Part shown: one piece after another, positions 25,207 to 34,353 of the stretch
Layout of the letters: every line of letters starts with the position of its first letter
How positions within the stretch are numbered: the stretch's first letter is position 1
Assembly: GCA_018335795.1 (NCBI GenBank)
Contig: JAGXRP010000077.1
Span: forward strand, 1 to 64,000
DNA: 64,000 nt
Source of the DNA: Desulfobulbaceae bacterium
GTDB taxonomy: Bacteria; Bacteroidota; Ignavibacteria; Kapaibacteriales; UBA2268
Reading direction: 5' to 3'
The notes under the pieces: model-generated
The model's input: only the letters and a program-made list of their open reading frames with translations
Told to the model about the DNA's origin: nothing
Database searches by the model: none
Position numbers and translations under genes: made by a program

Positions 25207-27211
25207 TTATACTTATTTGCCATTTAATATTTGATTCGTAACTTGCTAAAACGATTTTGTAGGCTTTTACTTTTTTCCCATATTCAGCGGCATATTCATA
25301 TTCGAGAATTTTGAATTTCCCGTCAAGTGATTTAAGCGTAATCGTACATTCTACAATTTCGATTTTCACAAGATTATCGCTGATAATTTCAGCGTTAAAG
25401 CCCGGATAAAGATGAAAATTGACGAGCTTAATCTCATTTAATTCAAAATTATCAATTCCTTCGATTTCCTTATCCTCAATTTTCATAGTTCTATTTGTTG
25501 GCAATCCAAAACCGTAATGCATAGCTTCGATTTCGTTTTCGCTGAATTTGAGCATCTTTGATTGCGTCCTATCATCGAGCCAGAACAAATTCCCACCCGA
25601 AGTTGCAGGCAAAGGGTTTTGTTCCATTTCAACATCTTGCAAGACATTATGTGATTGAGTTGAACGAAACAGATTGCGCAATTCAGGGTATGCCGTGTAA
25701 TTATATGTACCCGGGTCGGTAAAAATTTCTCGCCCATGAATAAAAAGACAAAAACTTAGTTGGTCATTGTGGGCGTGACCACCCTTGCCATTTTGCCCTA
25801 AACTGCCACACCTGAAATAAAGTTTAAATTTATTGCGATTTATGATATATACTCCAAAATCATCAAATCTATTTGAGCTCTTACGCACATCGTATTTATC
25901 ATGTAAATAGCGCAAGTCTTTAGAAAAAATGTTCTCTTTGGTCGCAAATGTGAATGGTGGATTAGCTCTGAGGAAGTATCCTGAATCATCATCTCCGATT
26001 TTGGGGTATCGTCCATCGTCAAGAGAAGTTGCAGCTGAAAACTTCTCTATAGCATGGATTCTGTTCATCACTTCATCGGAGAAGATAATTCGATTGCCTT
26101 CAACTTTAAAACTATCATCTGAGTTGATAAGCATATTCAACCAATTCAATCTATTATCACCAATTTTTTCGATTGCTTTTAATGAGGTGAAAAGCATTTC
26201 CGAAACGAAAAAATGATATGGTAAAGAAGCTTCGAAGTTTCCGCCATCGGAACCAAATTGGTACAAGATTTCTTCTGCCAGCATATTCAAAGCAAAACGT
26301 AAAGTTCTGATTTTTTTATCTGATGCCCCCAAAAAAGATGACAGGATTATCAGCCCGCAAACTCCGGCGAAATAATGATTGCCCCTCATTCCACCTGACC
26401 ATTCCAAATTTTTGCGTATGAAATTATAATGGTCTTCAAGCGTTGCTGAAATGATTATATCTTTTTCGGAAACCGTTAAGCCATACTGCTTTTTAATTGC
26501 CAAATAAGCACAGATGTTCACCACTCTGATAGCAGCATCCATAGCAGTCATCCATTGAGTGCCGAAATATGGTGGATTAGACATAATGAAGTCTATTGCA
26601 ATATTATCGGCTGCTTTGATATATTTCAAATCACCCGAAACTCGGCTTGCGAATGCCATCCAAGGTAGAAATTGCAATCGCCCAATTTCCCATGGCACTT
26701 TGATATCAACGCCTTCGATAGCACCGTATCTTATCTTTCTGTGCCAAGTGTTTTCGTTCCATCTATATCCGGAAGCAAAATCGCGTTGCCAATCAATTAG
26801 TTTGTAGCTTTCCGGCAAATTTCGCGAAATTTGTAACGAATGCTTTTGGTTTTGTTCATTTATGTGCTTTATTATATACTCTCTGTGACTTTGATAAGAA
26901 TTTTCGTAATAATGCCCGCAATTGATGTCATATTGACCTAAGACATCGAATCTATGCTCAAGTATTCGGTCGCAAACATTGAAGAGTATATCGCTTTTTT
27001 CTTTGTCAAAATTGGAGATAAAATCTTTGAAAATATCAAAATTGAGATTTTGCACCTCAACTGCCTTCCCCAAAAAAGAAGATTTCGTCGAGTAAAGCTG
27101 ATGCCTGTAACGGTTTTTGAGAAATTCTGTGATTTTCCACACGAACTTATCGAGCAGGAATTTTGTGCCTCTCTTTTTGTTAAGTGATAGTATGTTATCT
27201 ATAATTTGCAT
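25193..27211 (-). CDS. Heparinase II/III-family polysaccharide lyase
   Basis: A 672-residue protein: an N-terminal all-alpha toroid domain (about 120-430, including GGMRGNHYFAGVCGLI and DGGNFEASLPYHFFVSEML) and a C-terminal beta-sandwich domain with GQNGKGGHAHNDQLSFCLFIHGREIFTDPGTYNYT, the heparinase II/III signature. Such lyases cleave uronic-acid polysaccharides by beta-elimination, but relatives in polysaccharide gene clusters act on unknown glycans. No clear signal peptide is seen at the start. Its end overlaps lptF/G by 14 bases, tying it to envelope glycan handling. Confidence 0.85.
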   Translation of the reverse strand: MQIIDNILSLNKKRGTKFLLDKFVWKITEFLKNRYRHQLYSTKSSFLGKAVEVQNLNFDIFKDFISNFDKEKSDILFNVCDRILEHRFDVLGQYDINCGHYYENSYQSHREYIIKHINEQNQKHSLQISRNLPESYKLIDWQRDFASGYRWNENTWHRKIRYGAIEGVDIKVPWEIGRLQFLPWMAFASRVSGDLKYIKAADNIAIDFIMSNPPYFGTQWMTAMDAAIRVVNICAYLAIKKQYGLTVSEKDIIISATLEDHYNFIRKNLEWSGGMRGNHYFAGVCGLIILSSFLGASDKKIRTLRFALNMLAEEILYQFGSDGGNFEASLPYHFFVSEMLFTSLKAIEKIGDNRLNWLNMLINSDDSFKVEGNRIIFSDEVMNRIHAIEKFSAATSLDDGRYPKIGDDDSGYFLRANPPFTFATKENIFSKDLRYLHDKYDVRKSSNRFDDFGVYIINRNKFKLYFRCGSLGQNGKGGHAHNDQLSFCLFIHGREIFTDPGTYNYTAYPELRNLFRSTQSHNVLQDVEMEQNPLPATSGGNLFWLDDRTQSKMLKFSENEIEAMHYGFGLPTNRTMKIEDKEIEGIDNFELNEIKLVNFHLYPGFNAEIISDNLVKIEIVECTITLKSLDGKFKILEYEYAAEYGKKVKAYKIVLASYESNIKWQISINENH

Positions 27212-27299
27212 TTTTTATCATTACAAATATCAAAATTAAAAATTATTTCGCTATATCATAGTCTTTATTTTTATTTATTTGTACAAAATTGGATAAACA

Positions 27300-27515
27300 A
27301 TGTCAAATTTAATATCGAACAGCTTAAATATCAATGATTACGAGATATTAATCCGTCGTCGTGGCGAAACGGACTATGCCTCATATTGTCCTCAACTGAA
27401 CCTAATGCTGGTAGGTTCGTATCACGAAGAGGTTGAAAACAAGATGTACGAAAAAGTCGTTAGCCATATTGAAGAACTGAAAAAGCTTACAGGCACAGAC
27501 CCTTCAAATAACTAA
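27300..27515 (+). CDS. HicB-like small protein
   Basis: A 71-residue protein with the HicB pattern: DYEILIRRRGETDYASYCPQLNLMLVGSYHEEVENKMYEKVVSHIEELKK, similar to the partial RNase H-like HicB antitoxin fold (consensus YxAxxPxLxxxxxGxTxEEA). No HicA toxin is adjacent, and no DNA-binding helix-turn-helix is attached. One base separates it from the CPBP protease gene, so the two probably form an operon. It may be an orphan HicB-like regulator or a conserved hypothetical of this lineage rather than part of a toxin-antitoxin pair. Confidence 0.65.
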   Translation: MSNLISNSLNINDYEILIRRRGETDYASYCPQLNLMLVGSYHEEVENKMYEKVVSHIEELKKLTGTDPSNN

Positions 27516-27516
27516 T

Positions 27517-28383
27517 ATGTCTGAGAAATTTTCACTTTTTGTACATCCTTGGTACAGAATTGCCTTTTTTTTAGTGGCAGTCTTAATTTTTTGGACTGCC
27601 TCTTTTTATTTGGGACCAATAAATTTTGAATTCGACATCTTATACTTAGTTATTTGGCCAATTTTCATGATTGCAATCTCAGGTTACATAGAATGGAGCC
27701 GACCTGGTAAACATTTTTGGGCTTTCGGGTTAGATTTTGATAAGACTGCTATGCATAATATTGCACTTGCTTTTGCTTTAGCAATGACTTTTGTTGTGCT
27801 ATTTTTGATTTCTTCATTTGTATTATTTGAAGTTAGAATCGCAAGTTTCGGCATCCCAATTTTATATTTGTTACTTTATCATGTGTTTGTAGCATTTATC
27901 GAAGAAATTTTTCTACGTGGAATAATTCTCCAATCACTTGTGGATAAAATCGGCTTTGCCGGAGCAGCCTTATCTACATCAGTGATATTTGCAGCATTAC
28001 ACATTTGGAATCCCGGAATTGATGTCTTATCCTTAATAAACATAACAATAGCAGGCTTAGTGCTTTCATTTATGTATTTCAAAACCAAAACGTTGTGGAT
28101 GTCCATAACCTTTCATTATTTCTGGAATGTTGGCTTAGCGTTGTTTCTTGGTGTAAATTTGAGCGGTTATAGAGCGGAATCGTCATTGATTATTATAAGT
28201 GAAGTTCCTAAGAATTTTTTTTGGGGTGGACATTTTGGTCCAGAAAGTGGCCTGATAACAACTTTTTTCTTAATTGCGATATTTTATCCAATTGCAAAAT
28301 ATGGAAAAATATCACCTTTTGTAACATCGAAATTGTTTAAGCGTCGTTATAACGAATCTATAGTGAAACTAAATAATAGTTAA
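27517..28383 (+). CDS. CPBP-family intramembrane protease
   Basis: A 288-residue membrane protein of about eight helices with the CPBP (CAAX protease and bacteriocin-processing, Abi) motifs: EEIFLRG in one helix (EExxxR), then FAALHIWNPG (a metal-ligand histidine) and TFHYFWNVG. The motif order and spacing fit a glutamate-type intramembrane protease whose substrates are unknown in most bacteria. It is coupled to the small HicB-like gene upstream and followed 14 bases later by the TPR protein gene. Confidence 0.9.
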   Translation: MSEKFSLFVHPWYRIAFFLVAVLIFWTASFYLGPINFEFDILYLVIWPIFMIAISGYIEWSRPGKHFWAFGLDFDKTAMHNIALAFALAMTFVVLFLISSFVLFEVRIASFGIPILYLLLYHVFVAFIEEIFLRGIILQSLVDKIGFAGAALSTSVIFAALHIWNPGIDVLSLINITIAGLVLSFMYFKTKTLWMSITFHYFWNVGLALFLGVNLSGYRAESSLIIISEVPKNFFWGGHFGPESGLITTFFLIAIFYPIAKYGKISPFVTSKLFKRRYNESIVKLNNS

Positions 28384-28397
28384 TATCTGAATCCAAT

Positions 28398-29552
28398 ATG
28401 AAAATGAAATTTCTATTAATATTTGCATTTTTTATTCTGAGTAGCACACAAATGAATTCCCAATGGGCAATCATGCGTACTGATGCTGATAGTTTGGTTC
28501 GACTTGGGACAAGTTATATATATAATGTCGAATTTAACAAAGCGGAAGATTGCTTCACGCAGGTTAAAAAAATCTACCCCGAGCATCCTGTCGGCTACTT
28601 TCTCGATGCAATGGTTGAGTGGTGGAGAATAACTTTAGACAGGTCAACAAATCGGCACGACTCAAAATTTTTAGATAAAATATCGAATGTAATCAATATG
28701 TGCGACAAATTGTTGGATGATAATCCATCAAATTTGAATGGACTGTTTTTCAAAGCAGGAGCGATTGGCTTTCGTGGACGCTTTTATGCTCAAAAGGAAG
28801 AATGGATAAAAGCTGCAAGCGACGGTAGTTCTGCATATAATTTGATGGTCGAATGTTACAAAATTGCACCTCAAAACCATGATATAATGCTTGGAACCGG
28901 AATTTACAATTACTTCTCGGTGGCTGTACCGGAAAAATACCCCCTTTTGAAACCTTTGCTTGCTTTTTTGCCTCGTGGAGACAAATTATTAGCCCTGCAC
29001 CAATTACGTGCAGCCGCCAGAAATGCGAGATATGCGAATATCGAAGCAAAAACTGTGCTTCTGCAAATTTATTATTCATTTGAACGAGACAATGACTTTG
29101 CACATGCAATGGCTCAAGAATTATTTGATGCATATCCCCAAAATGCTTATTTCCACAGATACTTGGGTAGAGTTTTGGTAAGAAAAGGTCTGACAGATGA
29201 GTTTGAAGCGGTTTGGCGACAGATTTTGTTGAAATGTATGGACAAAAAATTTGGTTACGACAATCTGACAGCTCGAGAAGCAATGTATTACGTAGGTTTG
29301 GCACTGATGAGGAAAGGTCGCTACGAACAAGCCCTCAGATATTTTTTGAAATCTGATGAAGGGAACGTTTTACTTGACAAAGAATCATCGGGTTTTCAAG
29401 TAAATTCGAATTTGTACATTGGCAATATTTATGATATGACAGGTAAAAGAGACTTAGCTCTGAAGTATTATCGCAAAGTTCTTTCGATGAAGGATTATGA
29501 AGATTCACATAAAAAAGCACAAAATTTTATCAAAAAGGAATATGGCAAATGA
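28398..29552 (+). CDS. Secreted TPR-repeat protein
   Basis: A 384-residue protein with a signal peptide (FLLIFAFFILSSTQMNS) and helical repeats of TPR type, for example GTSYIYNVEFNKAEDCFTQVKKIYPEHPVGYFLDA at the start and MRKGRYEQALRYFLKSDEGN then KRDLALKYYRKVL near the end. The middle part (WRITLDRSTNRHDSKFLDKI, RGRFYAQKEEWIKAASDG) is conserved in hypothetical Bacteroidota/Chlorobiota proteins. It is likely periplasmic and a protein-interaction scaffold. Its stop overlaps the start of the NamZ-type gene by four bases. Confidence 0.75.
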   Translation: MKMKFLLIFAFFILSSTQMNSQWAIMRTDADSLVRLGTSYIYNVEFNKAEDCFTQVKKIYPEHPVGYFLDAMVEWWRITLDRSTNRHDSKFLDKISNVINMCDKLLDDNPSNLNGLFFKAGAIGFRGRFYAQKEEWIKAASDGSSAYNLMVECYKIAPQNHDIMLGTGIYNYFSVAVPEKYPLLKPLLAFLPRGDKLLALHQLRAAARNARYANIEAKTVLLQIYYSFERDNDFAHAMAQELFDAYPQNAYFHRYLGRVLVRKGLTDEFEAVWRQILLKCMDKKFGYDNLTAREAMYYVGLALMRKGRYEQALRYFLKSDEGNVLLDKESSGFQVNSNLYIGNIYDMTGKRDLALKYYRKVLSMKDYEDSHKKAQNFIKKEYGK

Positions 29553-30799
29553 TGAATGGTCAGTTCCGTATCCTGTTTATCATTATTTTCCTTTCGAATA
29601 CTATTATTGCTTTGTCTCAACAAACAATTTTGACAGGAATAGATGTTCTGCAATCTGAATCATTTTCTTCAATAAGCGGGAAAAAAATACTGCTTTTGTC
29701 GAATAGTACAGGTCGCAACTCCAATGGGCAATCAACCCTTGAAATACTTTCAAAATCAAACAAATTTGAATTTTTGGGTGTATTAGCACCGGAACACGGA
29801 TATTACACTGCTGTGCCCGCAGGTCAAACTATCTCGGAAGAAACAATTGACGGAATCAAAATATATTCGATTTACGGTTCGACAAAAGAGCCTGATAAGG
29901 GTTTGATGAAACATGCCGATGCAATTGTTGTTGATATTCAAGATATCGGAGTTCGCTCTTATACTTATATCAGTTCTTTGCATCGAACAATGAAAGCCGC
30001 AGCACAATCAGGAAAACAAATAATTGTTCTTGACCGCCCTAACCCAATTGGTGGTTTGATTGTGGACGGAAATGTACTCGAACAAGGTATGGAATCATTT
30101 GTAGGTGCAGTACAAATCCCATACATTCACGGATTGACAATCGGCGAATTAGCGTTGATGATTAACGATGAAGGTTGGTTAGGAGTTGATGCTAACAATT
30201 CGGCTCTCAAATGCGATTTGCAGGTAATCAGAATGACCGGTTGGCACAGATGGATGACATGGGAAGATACAGGTTTAATGTGGTTTCCGACTTCACCACA
30301 TATTCCAACTCCTGATGCTGTCAGAGGAATAGCATGTTTGGGTATTTATGGAGAAATTGGACTAATGAGCATCGGAATTGGCTCAACTTCACCTTTCCAA
30401 TATCTTGGAAATCCCAATTTCAATCCCAAAGCTGTACTGAGAATACTCGAAAAGGAAAGCTTATATGGATTGCACTTGTCACAATCAAGGTTTCAACCAT
30501 TTTATGGAATGTACTCAAATCGGAGTATCGAAGCTATCCTATTGCGTTTCACTCCAAACCAAAATTTTAGACCCTATACTTGGGGATTGAAGTTAATTTT
30601 AGCAGTGCGTGAAGTTCATCCCGATTTGTTCAGAAGTGAAACCCAAAGAGCAGGTATTGATATGTTTCATAAGGTAACGGGAACAAAAGATTTGTACAAT
30701 GCCTTATTCAATAATTTGCCCGATGATGTAATTCTGAAAATTGCAAATCGTGGTGTAGAAGCTTTTATAAAGCTTCGCAGCAAATATTTTCTTTATTGA
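29549..30799 (+). CDS. NamZ-type (DUF1343) exo-N-acetylmuramidase
   Basis: A 416-residue secreted DUF1343 protein: signal peptide ILFIIIFLSNTIIALSQ, then GIDVLQSESFSSISGKKILLLSNSTGRNSNG, LAPEHGYYTAVPAGQ, SIYGSTKEPD and VVDIQDIGVRSYTYISSL, and later VLDRPNPIGG, MWFPTSPHIPTPD. The family was shown to include NamZ, an exo-lytic beta-N-acetylmuramidase in cell-wall recycling, so this is a probable peptidoglycan fragment hydrolase. It is the last gene of the HicB-CPBP-TPR run; its end overlaps the end of convergent dus by 7 bases. Confidence 0.88.
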   Translation: MMNGQFRILFIIIFLSNTIIALSQQTILTGIDVLQSESFSSISGKKILLLSNSTGRNSNGQSTLEILSKSNKFEFLGVLAPEHGYYTAVPAGQTISEETIDGIKIYSIYGSTKEPDKGLMKHADAIVVDIQDIGVRSYTYISSLHRTMKAAAQSGKQIIVLDRPNPIGGLIVDGNVLEQGMESFVGAVQIPYIHGLTIGELALMINDEGWLGVDANNSALKCDLQVIRMTGWHRWMTWEDTGLMWFPTSPHIPTPDAVRGIACLGIYGEIGLMSIGIGSTSPFQYLGNPNFNPKAVLRILEKESLYGLHLSQSRFQPFYGMYSNRSIEAILLRFTPNQNFRPYTWGLKLILAVREVHPDLFRSETQRAGIDMFHKVTGTKDLYNALFNNLPDDVILKIANRGVEAFIKLRSKYFLY

Positions 30800-31809
30800 T
30801 TTTCGAATTCGTAGCCGGTTTCTTTCAGTACTTTATACACATCATCGCTACATTCGGTCATCATCAGTTTTTGTCTGATTTCTGATGCACCATAAAAATC
30901 GTATGTATATATTTTGAAGAATCTTTTCAAAATCGGGAAATTCTTTCTCCCACTCCAAGTTTTCAAGAATAATGAAACATGCGACCACAACAGCCCTAAT
31001 TTCTCTTCAGGAGTACGCTCTATTTGAGGAGAGTTGAAAACCCAAGGATTCTTGAAAATGCCTCTGCCTATCATATACCCATCTGCTTGATATTCTTCAA
31101 ATTTTTGATTGCAATCATCAATTGATAGCAAATCGCCATTTCCAATAATCGGGATTTGTGCGTCATTTTTTTTGAGAGTATCAATAGCTTTTGCCATCTC
31201 AGCCCATTCGGCAGGATAATCCGACATCATTTTTTGAGTGCGGCAATGCAAGGTGATACACGCGGGTTTTGCTTCAATCAGATGCGACATCCATTCTTCA
31301 GTGATATGGCGTTCAATTCCTGTGCGCGTCTTGACGCTGACCGGAACCGAAGAACCTTCCTTTGTAGCTGCGATTATTTCCTTCGCTAATTCGGGATATT
31401 TGATGAGCTGAGAGCATGAAACATGCTTGACAATCTTTTTAACCGGGCAACCCATGTTTATATCAATACCGTCGAAATCCATTTCTTCAGATATTAATTT
31501 AGCGGAACGATAGTATTTTTCAGGGTCAGAACCCCAGATTTGGGCAATAATTTTGATATTTTTCTTCTTAAGAATTTGTCTTTCTGAATCGCTAATTCTT
31601 AAGCGATGAATCACATTATCTCGCCCGATTGGGTGCAAAAGCCCATCGGTTGAAGTAAATTCTGCAAAGACTGCATGAAGGTAGTTTTCATCGGAAATAC
31701 CTATAATCAGCTCCCTGAAAACGGTATCAGTGACGTCTTCCATAGGTGCTAAGGTATAAAAAGGTCGCGGCAAATCAAGCCAGAAATTATGTCTTTTTGC
31801 TTCGTTCAT
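30793..31809 (-). CDS. tRNA-dihydrouridine synthase
   Basis: A flavin-dependent Dus-family enzyme reducing uridines in the tRNA D-loop. It has a TIM barrel with N-terminal LAPMEDVTDTVFRELI (about residues 17-32), the catalytic cysteine in IDINMGCPVKKIVKHVSC, then VPVSVKTRTGIE, ITLHCRTQKM and DGYMIGRGIFKNPWVF (FMN binding). Length is 338 aa. In place of the usual GSGAALL motif after GCPxxK this protein has HVSCSQLI. Which Dus subfamily it is, is not settled. It stands alone, convergent with the NamZ-type gene. Confidence 0.93.
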   Translation of the reverse strand: MNEAKRHNFWLDLPRPFYTLAPMEDVTDTVFRELIIGISDENYLHAVFAEFTSTDGLLHPIGRDNVIHRLRISDSERQILKKKNIKIIAQIWGSDPEKYYRSAKLISEEMDFDGIDINMGCPVKKIVKHVSCSQLIKYPELAKEIIAATKEGSSVPVSVKTRTGIERHITEEWMSHLIEAKPACITLHCRTQKMMSDYPAEWAEMAKAIDTLKKNDAQIPIIGNGDLLSIDDCNQKFEEYQADGYMIGRGIFKNPWVFNSPQIERTPEEKLGLLWSHVSLFLKTWSGRKNFPILKRFFKIYTYDFYGASEIRQKLMMTECSDDVYKVLKETGYEFENQ

Positions 31810-31867
31810 AGCTTACAAAAGTACGAAATATGCGATAAAACTCGCTAAAAACAAATCAAAAGAGTCA

Positions 31868-32896
31868 TCAATAGCTTGTGTTGTCTAATTTCACCTTACC
31901 ACGAAATATCCAATAGATGCTGATTGTATAAGACAAAACAAATGGTATGCCTATCAAAGCCATTGTGAACATTACCTCGAGTGTGGTACGCGATGATGAA
32001 GCATTGTATATATTCAAGCTGTACTCAGGAGCAATTGTAGAGCTTAGCAAATTCGGGAAAATGCCAATTGCAAATAGTGCAAGTAAGGCTAAAATACTGA
32101 ATGCCGAAGATAAAAAGGCTCTAAATTCTCTGCCATGAAAAATTTCCCTCGGAATATTTGCAATTGCGAGCATATTCAATATTGCAATAAGAAAATATTC
32201 AGGATGCGATTTCAATACCGAAGCCATTTGCGGCACATAAATGAGCGTTGCCATTGTGGTCGTGACATAGCAAATTACGAAAAATATGATTGTATTGTTG
32301 ACCCAACCTCGAACTAACTTTTGCAAATCACCTTCGGTTTTCATAACTAAGAAAATCGCTCCGTGCATCATGAAAAGAGCAACCGTCGTTATACCGACTA
32401 AAATTGCATATGGATTAAGCAGGTCGAAAAAGGACATGTACGCTTCTTTGTCAGCACCTACCGGAATACCAATTATGACATTGCCTAATGCAATGCCGAA
32501 TAATAATCCAATCATAATTGAAGAAATACTAAAAGCAATATCCCAAGCTTTTCGCCAAGTTGCTGATTCTACTTTGCTCCGAAATTCAATCGCAACTGCA
32601 CGGAAAATAATCACCATTAGTATAAGCATAACCGCTAGGTAGAATCCTGAAGCAAAAGTCGCATATACATCGGGAAAAGCGGCAAATAAAGCACCGCCGC
32701 CTGTTACGAGCCAAACTTCGTTCCCATCCCAAAATGGTCCTATGGAATTGAGCGCGATTCTGCGGTCTATGTCATTTTTAATTAGCAAATGCAAAGAACC
32801 TACTCCCAAATCAAAACCGTCAAGGATTGCGTATCCTGTGAGCAAGACACCTATCAACACGAACCATGTTACATTCAAATCTAATCCTTCGTACAT
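31868..32896 (-). CDS. cydB: Cytochrome bd ubiquinol oxidase subunit II
   Basis: A 342-residue subunit of the terminal oxidase that reduces O2 with quinol and has high oxygen affinity. About eight transmembrane helices; N-terminal GVLLTGYAILDGFDLGVGSLHLLI and GPFWDGNEVWLVTGGGALFAAFPDVYAT are CydB hallmarks. It overlaps the cydA stop by one base, so the two are translated together. No cydX-like small ORF or cydCD genes are visible next to it. Confidence 0.97.
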   Translation of the reverse strand: MYEGLDLNVTWFVLIGVLLTGYAILDGFDLGVGSLHLLIKNDIDRRIALNSIGPFWDGNEVWLVTGGGALFAAFPDVYATFASGFYLAVMLILMVIIFRAVAIEFRSKVESATWRKAWDIAFSISSIMIGLLFGIALGNVIIGIPVGADKEAYMSFFDLLNPYAILVGITTVALFMMHGAIFLVMKTEGDLQKLVRGWVNNTIIFFVICYVTTTMATLIYVPQMASVLKSHPEYFLIAILNMLAIANIPREIFHGREFRAFLSSAFSILALLALFAIGIFPNLLSSTIAPEYSLNIYNASSSRTTLEVMFTMALIGIPFVLSYTISIYWIFRGKVKLDNTSY

Positions 32897-34260
32897 TAGT
32901 GTGCCTCCTTCGTTGAAATCATTTCGTCTTTAGCTGCAATCAATTTGTAATCTTCAGGTCCGTGATGAATTTTCTTATTCAATAAAAATAGGAATAGTAC
33001 CAATAGTAGCAAATAAATCAACCCAAACATTACGAGGGAAATTAAAACTTCGTCAGAAGAAACTGTTTTCGAAAGAGCATCTTTAGTTTTGAGTAAACCA
33101 TATACAATCCATGGTTGGCGACCAATTTCGGCAGACATCCAACCTATTTGATTGCCAATATGAGGCAATAAAATACTGAAAACAGCTATGAACATATACC
33201 ACCTTTGTTTGAATAATATGCCTCGCCACAACATGAAAAGACCAAGTGCCGTGAATCCGATGAAAAACATACCTATTGCAACCATCAAATGATATGTTTG
33301 GAAAATAATGTTCACGGGCGGTCTTTCATCAATAGGAAATTCGTTCAAACCCTTAACGGGTTTTTCGGTATCAAAGAAAAGCATAAAAGACAACATTCCG
33401 GGGATCTTGACTCCGTAAGTCTCCTGTTTTTCTTCGTCAACCCAACCAAAAAGGTACAAGTCTCCGGGAGCAGTTTCATAATGTCCTTCGAAAGCTGCGA
33501 GTTTTGCAGGTTGATATTCATATACCTGAACAGCACTGCTATGACCGGTATATAATTGATAAAGAGATGCTATAAAAGCTACGATTAAAGCAATTTTAAC
33601 ACCGGTTTTTGCTGTTTCGATATGACGATTTTTAATATAATAATATGCCGAAACGCTCAACACAAGAAATGCTCCTGTCAGCCATGCTCCACCTATCGTG
33701 TGGGATAATCTCTCAACACTCGACGGATTGAAAACCATAGCCCAAAAATCATAAATTTCGGCCCTCGCTTCCAATCCTTCGCCTACAATTCTGTAGCCTG
33801 CAGGAGTATGCATCCATGAACCTGCAACAACTATCCAAACCGCACTCAAATGAGCTCCGAGAGTGACCATTATTGTAGAGAAGAAGTGCATTTTTGATGA
33901 AACTTTATTCCATCCAAATACTAATATTGCCAAAAACCCTGATTCCAAGAAAAAGGCGAATATACCTTCAGCAGCTAATGCACTGCCGAATACATCGCCT
34001 ACGAATCTTGAGTAGGTAGCCCAATTTGTGCCAAATTGAAATTCCATCACTATACCGGTAGCGACGCCCATCCCAAATATTAGAGCGAAAATCTTGACCC
34101 AAAATTTAGTCATCTCTTCATACATTTTGTTGCCGGTTCTCAGATACATGCCTTCCATAATAACAAGCATAATCCCAAGTCCAATACTCATAGGTGGAAA
34201 TATGTAGTGGAAACCTATTGTAAAAGCGAATTGCAGACGAGATAAAATTTCGACATCCAT
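32896..34260 (-). CDS. cydA: Cytochrome bd ubiquinol oxidase subunit I
   Basis: A 454-residue subunit carrying the haems and quinol site. It begins EILSRLQFAFTIGFHYIFPPMSIGLG (first haem ligand histidine) and continues with WATYSRFVGDVFGSALAAEGIFAFFLESGFLAILVFGWNKV and the TFHYIFPP-type and GRQPW segments (IGRQPWIVYGLLKT). The quinol-binding Q-loop appears short, as in the common non-proteobacterial form. A GGAG ribosome site lies six bases before the ATG and a plausible promoter lies upstream. First gene of the cydAB operon. Confidence 0.97.
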   Translation of the reverse strand: MDVEILSRLQFAFTIGFHYIFPPMSIGLGIMLVIMEGMYLRTGNKMYEEMTKFWVKIFALIFGMGVATGIVMEFQFGTNWATYSRFVGDVFGSALAAEGIFAFFLESGFLAILVFGWNKVSSKMHFFSTIMVTLGAHLSAVWIVVAGSWMHTPAGYRIVGEGLEARAEIYDFWAMVFNPSSVERLSHTIGGAWLTGAFLVLSVSAYYYIKNRHIETAKTGVKIALIVAFIASLYQLYTGHSSAVQVYEYQPAKLAAFEGHYETAPGDLYLFGWVDEEKQETYGVKIPGMLSFMLFFDTEKPVKGLNEFPIDERPPVNIIFQTYHLMVAIGMFFIGFTALGLFMLWRGILFKQRWYMFIAVFSILLPHIGNQIGWMSAEIGRQPWIVYGLLKTKDALSKTVSSDEVLISLVMFGLIYLLLLVLFLFLLNKKIHHGPEDYKLIAAKDEMISTKEAH

Positions 34261-34298
34261 GATTTACTCCAAATTTAATGTATTGCCATTTTCAACAA

Positions 34299-34328
34299 TA
34301 AAGATAAATTATGCTACTAAAATAACAA
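34299..34328 (-). promoter_or_regulatory. Candidate cydAB promoter
   Basis: Read on the minus strand: TTG (34326-34328), 19 bases, then TATCTTTA (34299-34306), close to the Bacteroidota consensus TTG-N17-23-TAnnTTTG; the last base differs. It lies about 38 bases upstream of the ATG, with a GGAG site between. Evidence is motif match only, in AT-rich DNA where such matches are common. Confidence 0.35.
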
Positions 34329-34353
34329 TAAAGCATAAATTAATCTAATTTAT

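Noticed and set aside
27300-28383. Type II toxin-antitoxin (HicAB) locus
   Set aside because: Only a HicB-like domain is present; no HicA or other small toxin is adjacent.
28750-29304. 184-aa minus-strand ORF opposite the TPR gene
   Set aside because: Shadow of the TPR reading frame, with no domain and an implausible composition.
31810-31867. cydX-type small subunit gene after cydB
   Set aside because: The 58-base gap is too short for a 30-40-codon gene and no suitable frame is seen.
30799-31870. CRISPR array or direct-repeat tract
   Set aside because: I saw no regularly spaced direct repeats here or elsewhere in the window.
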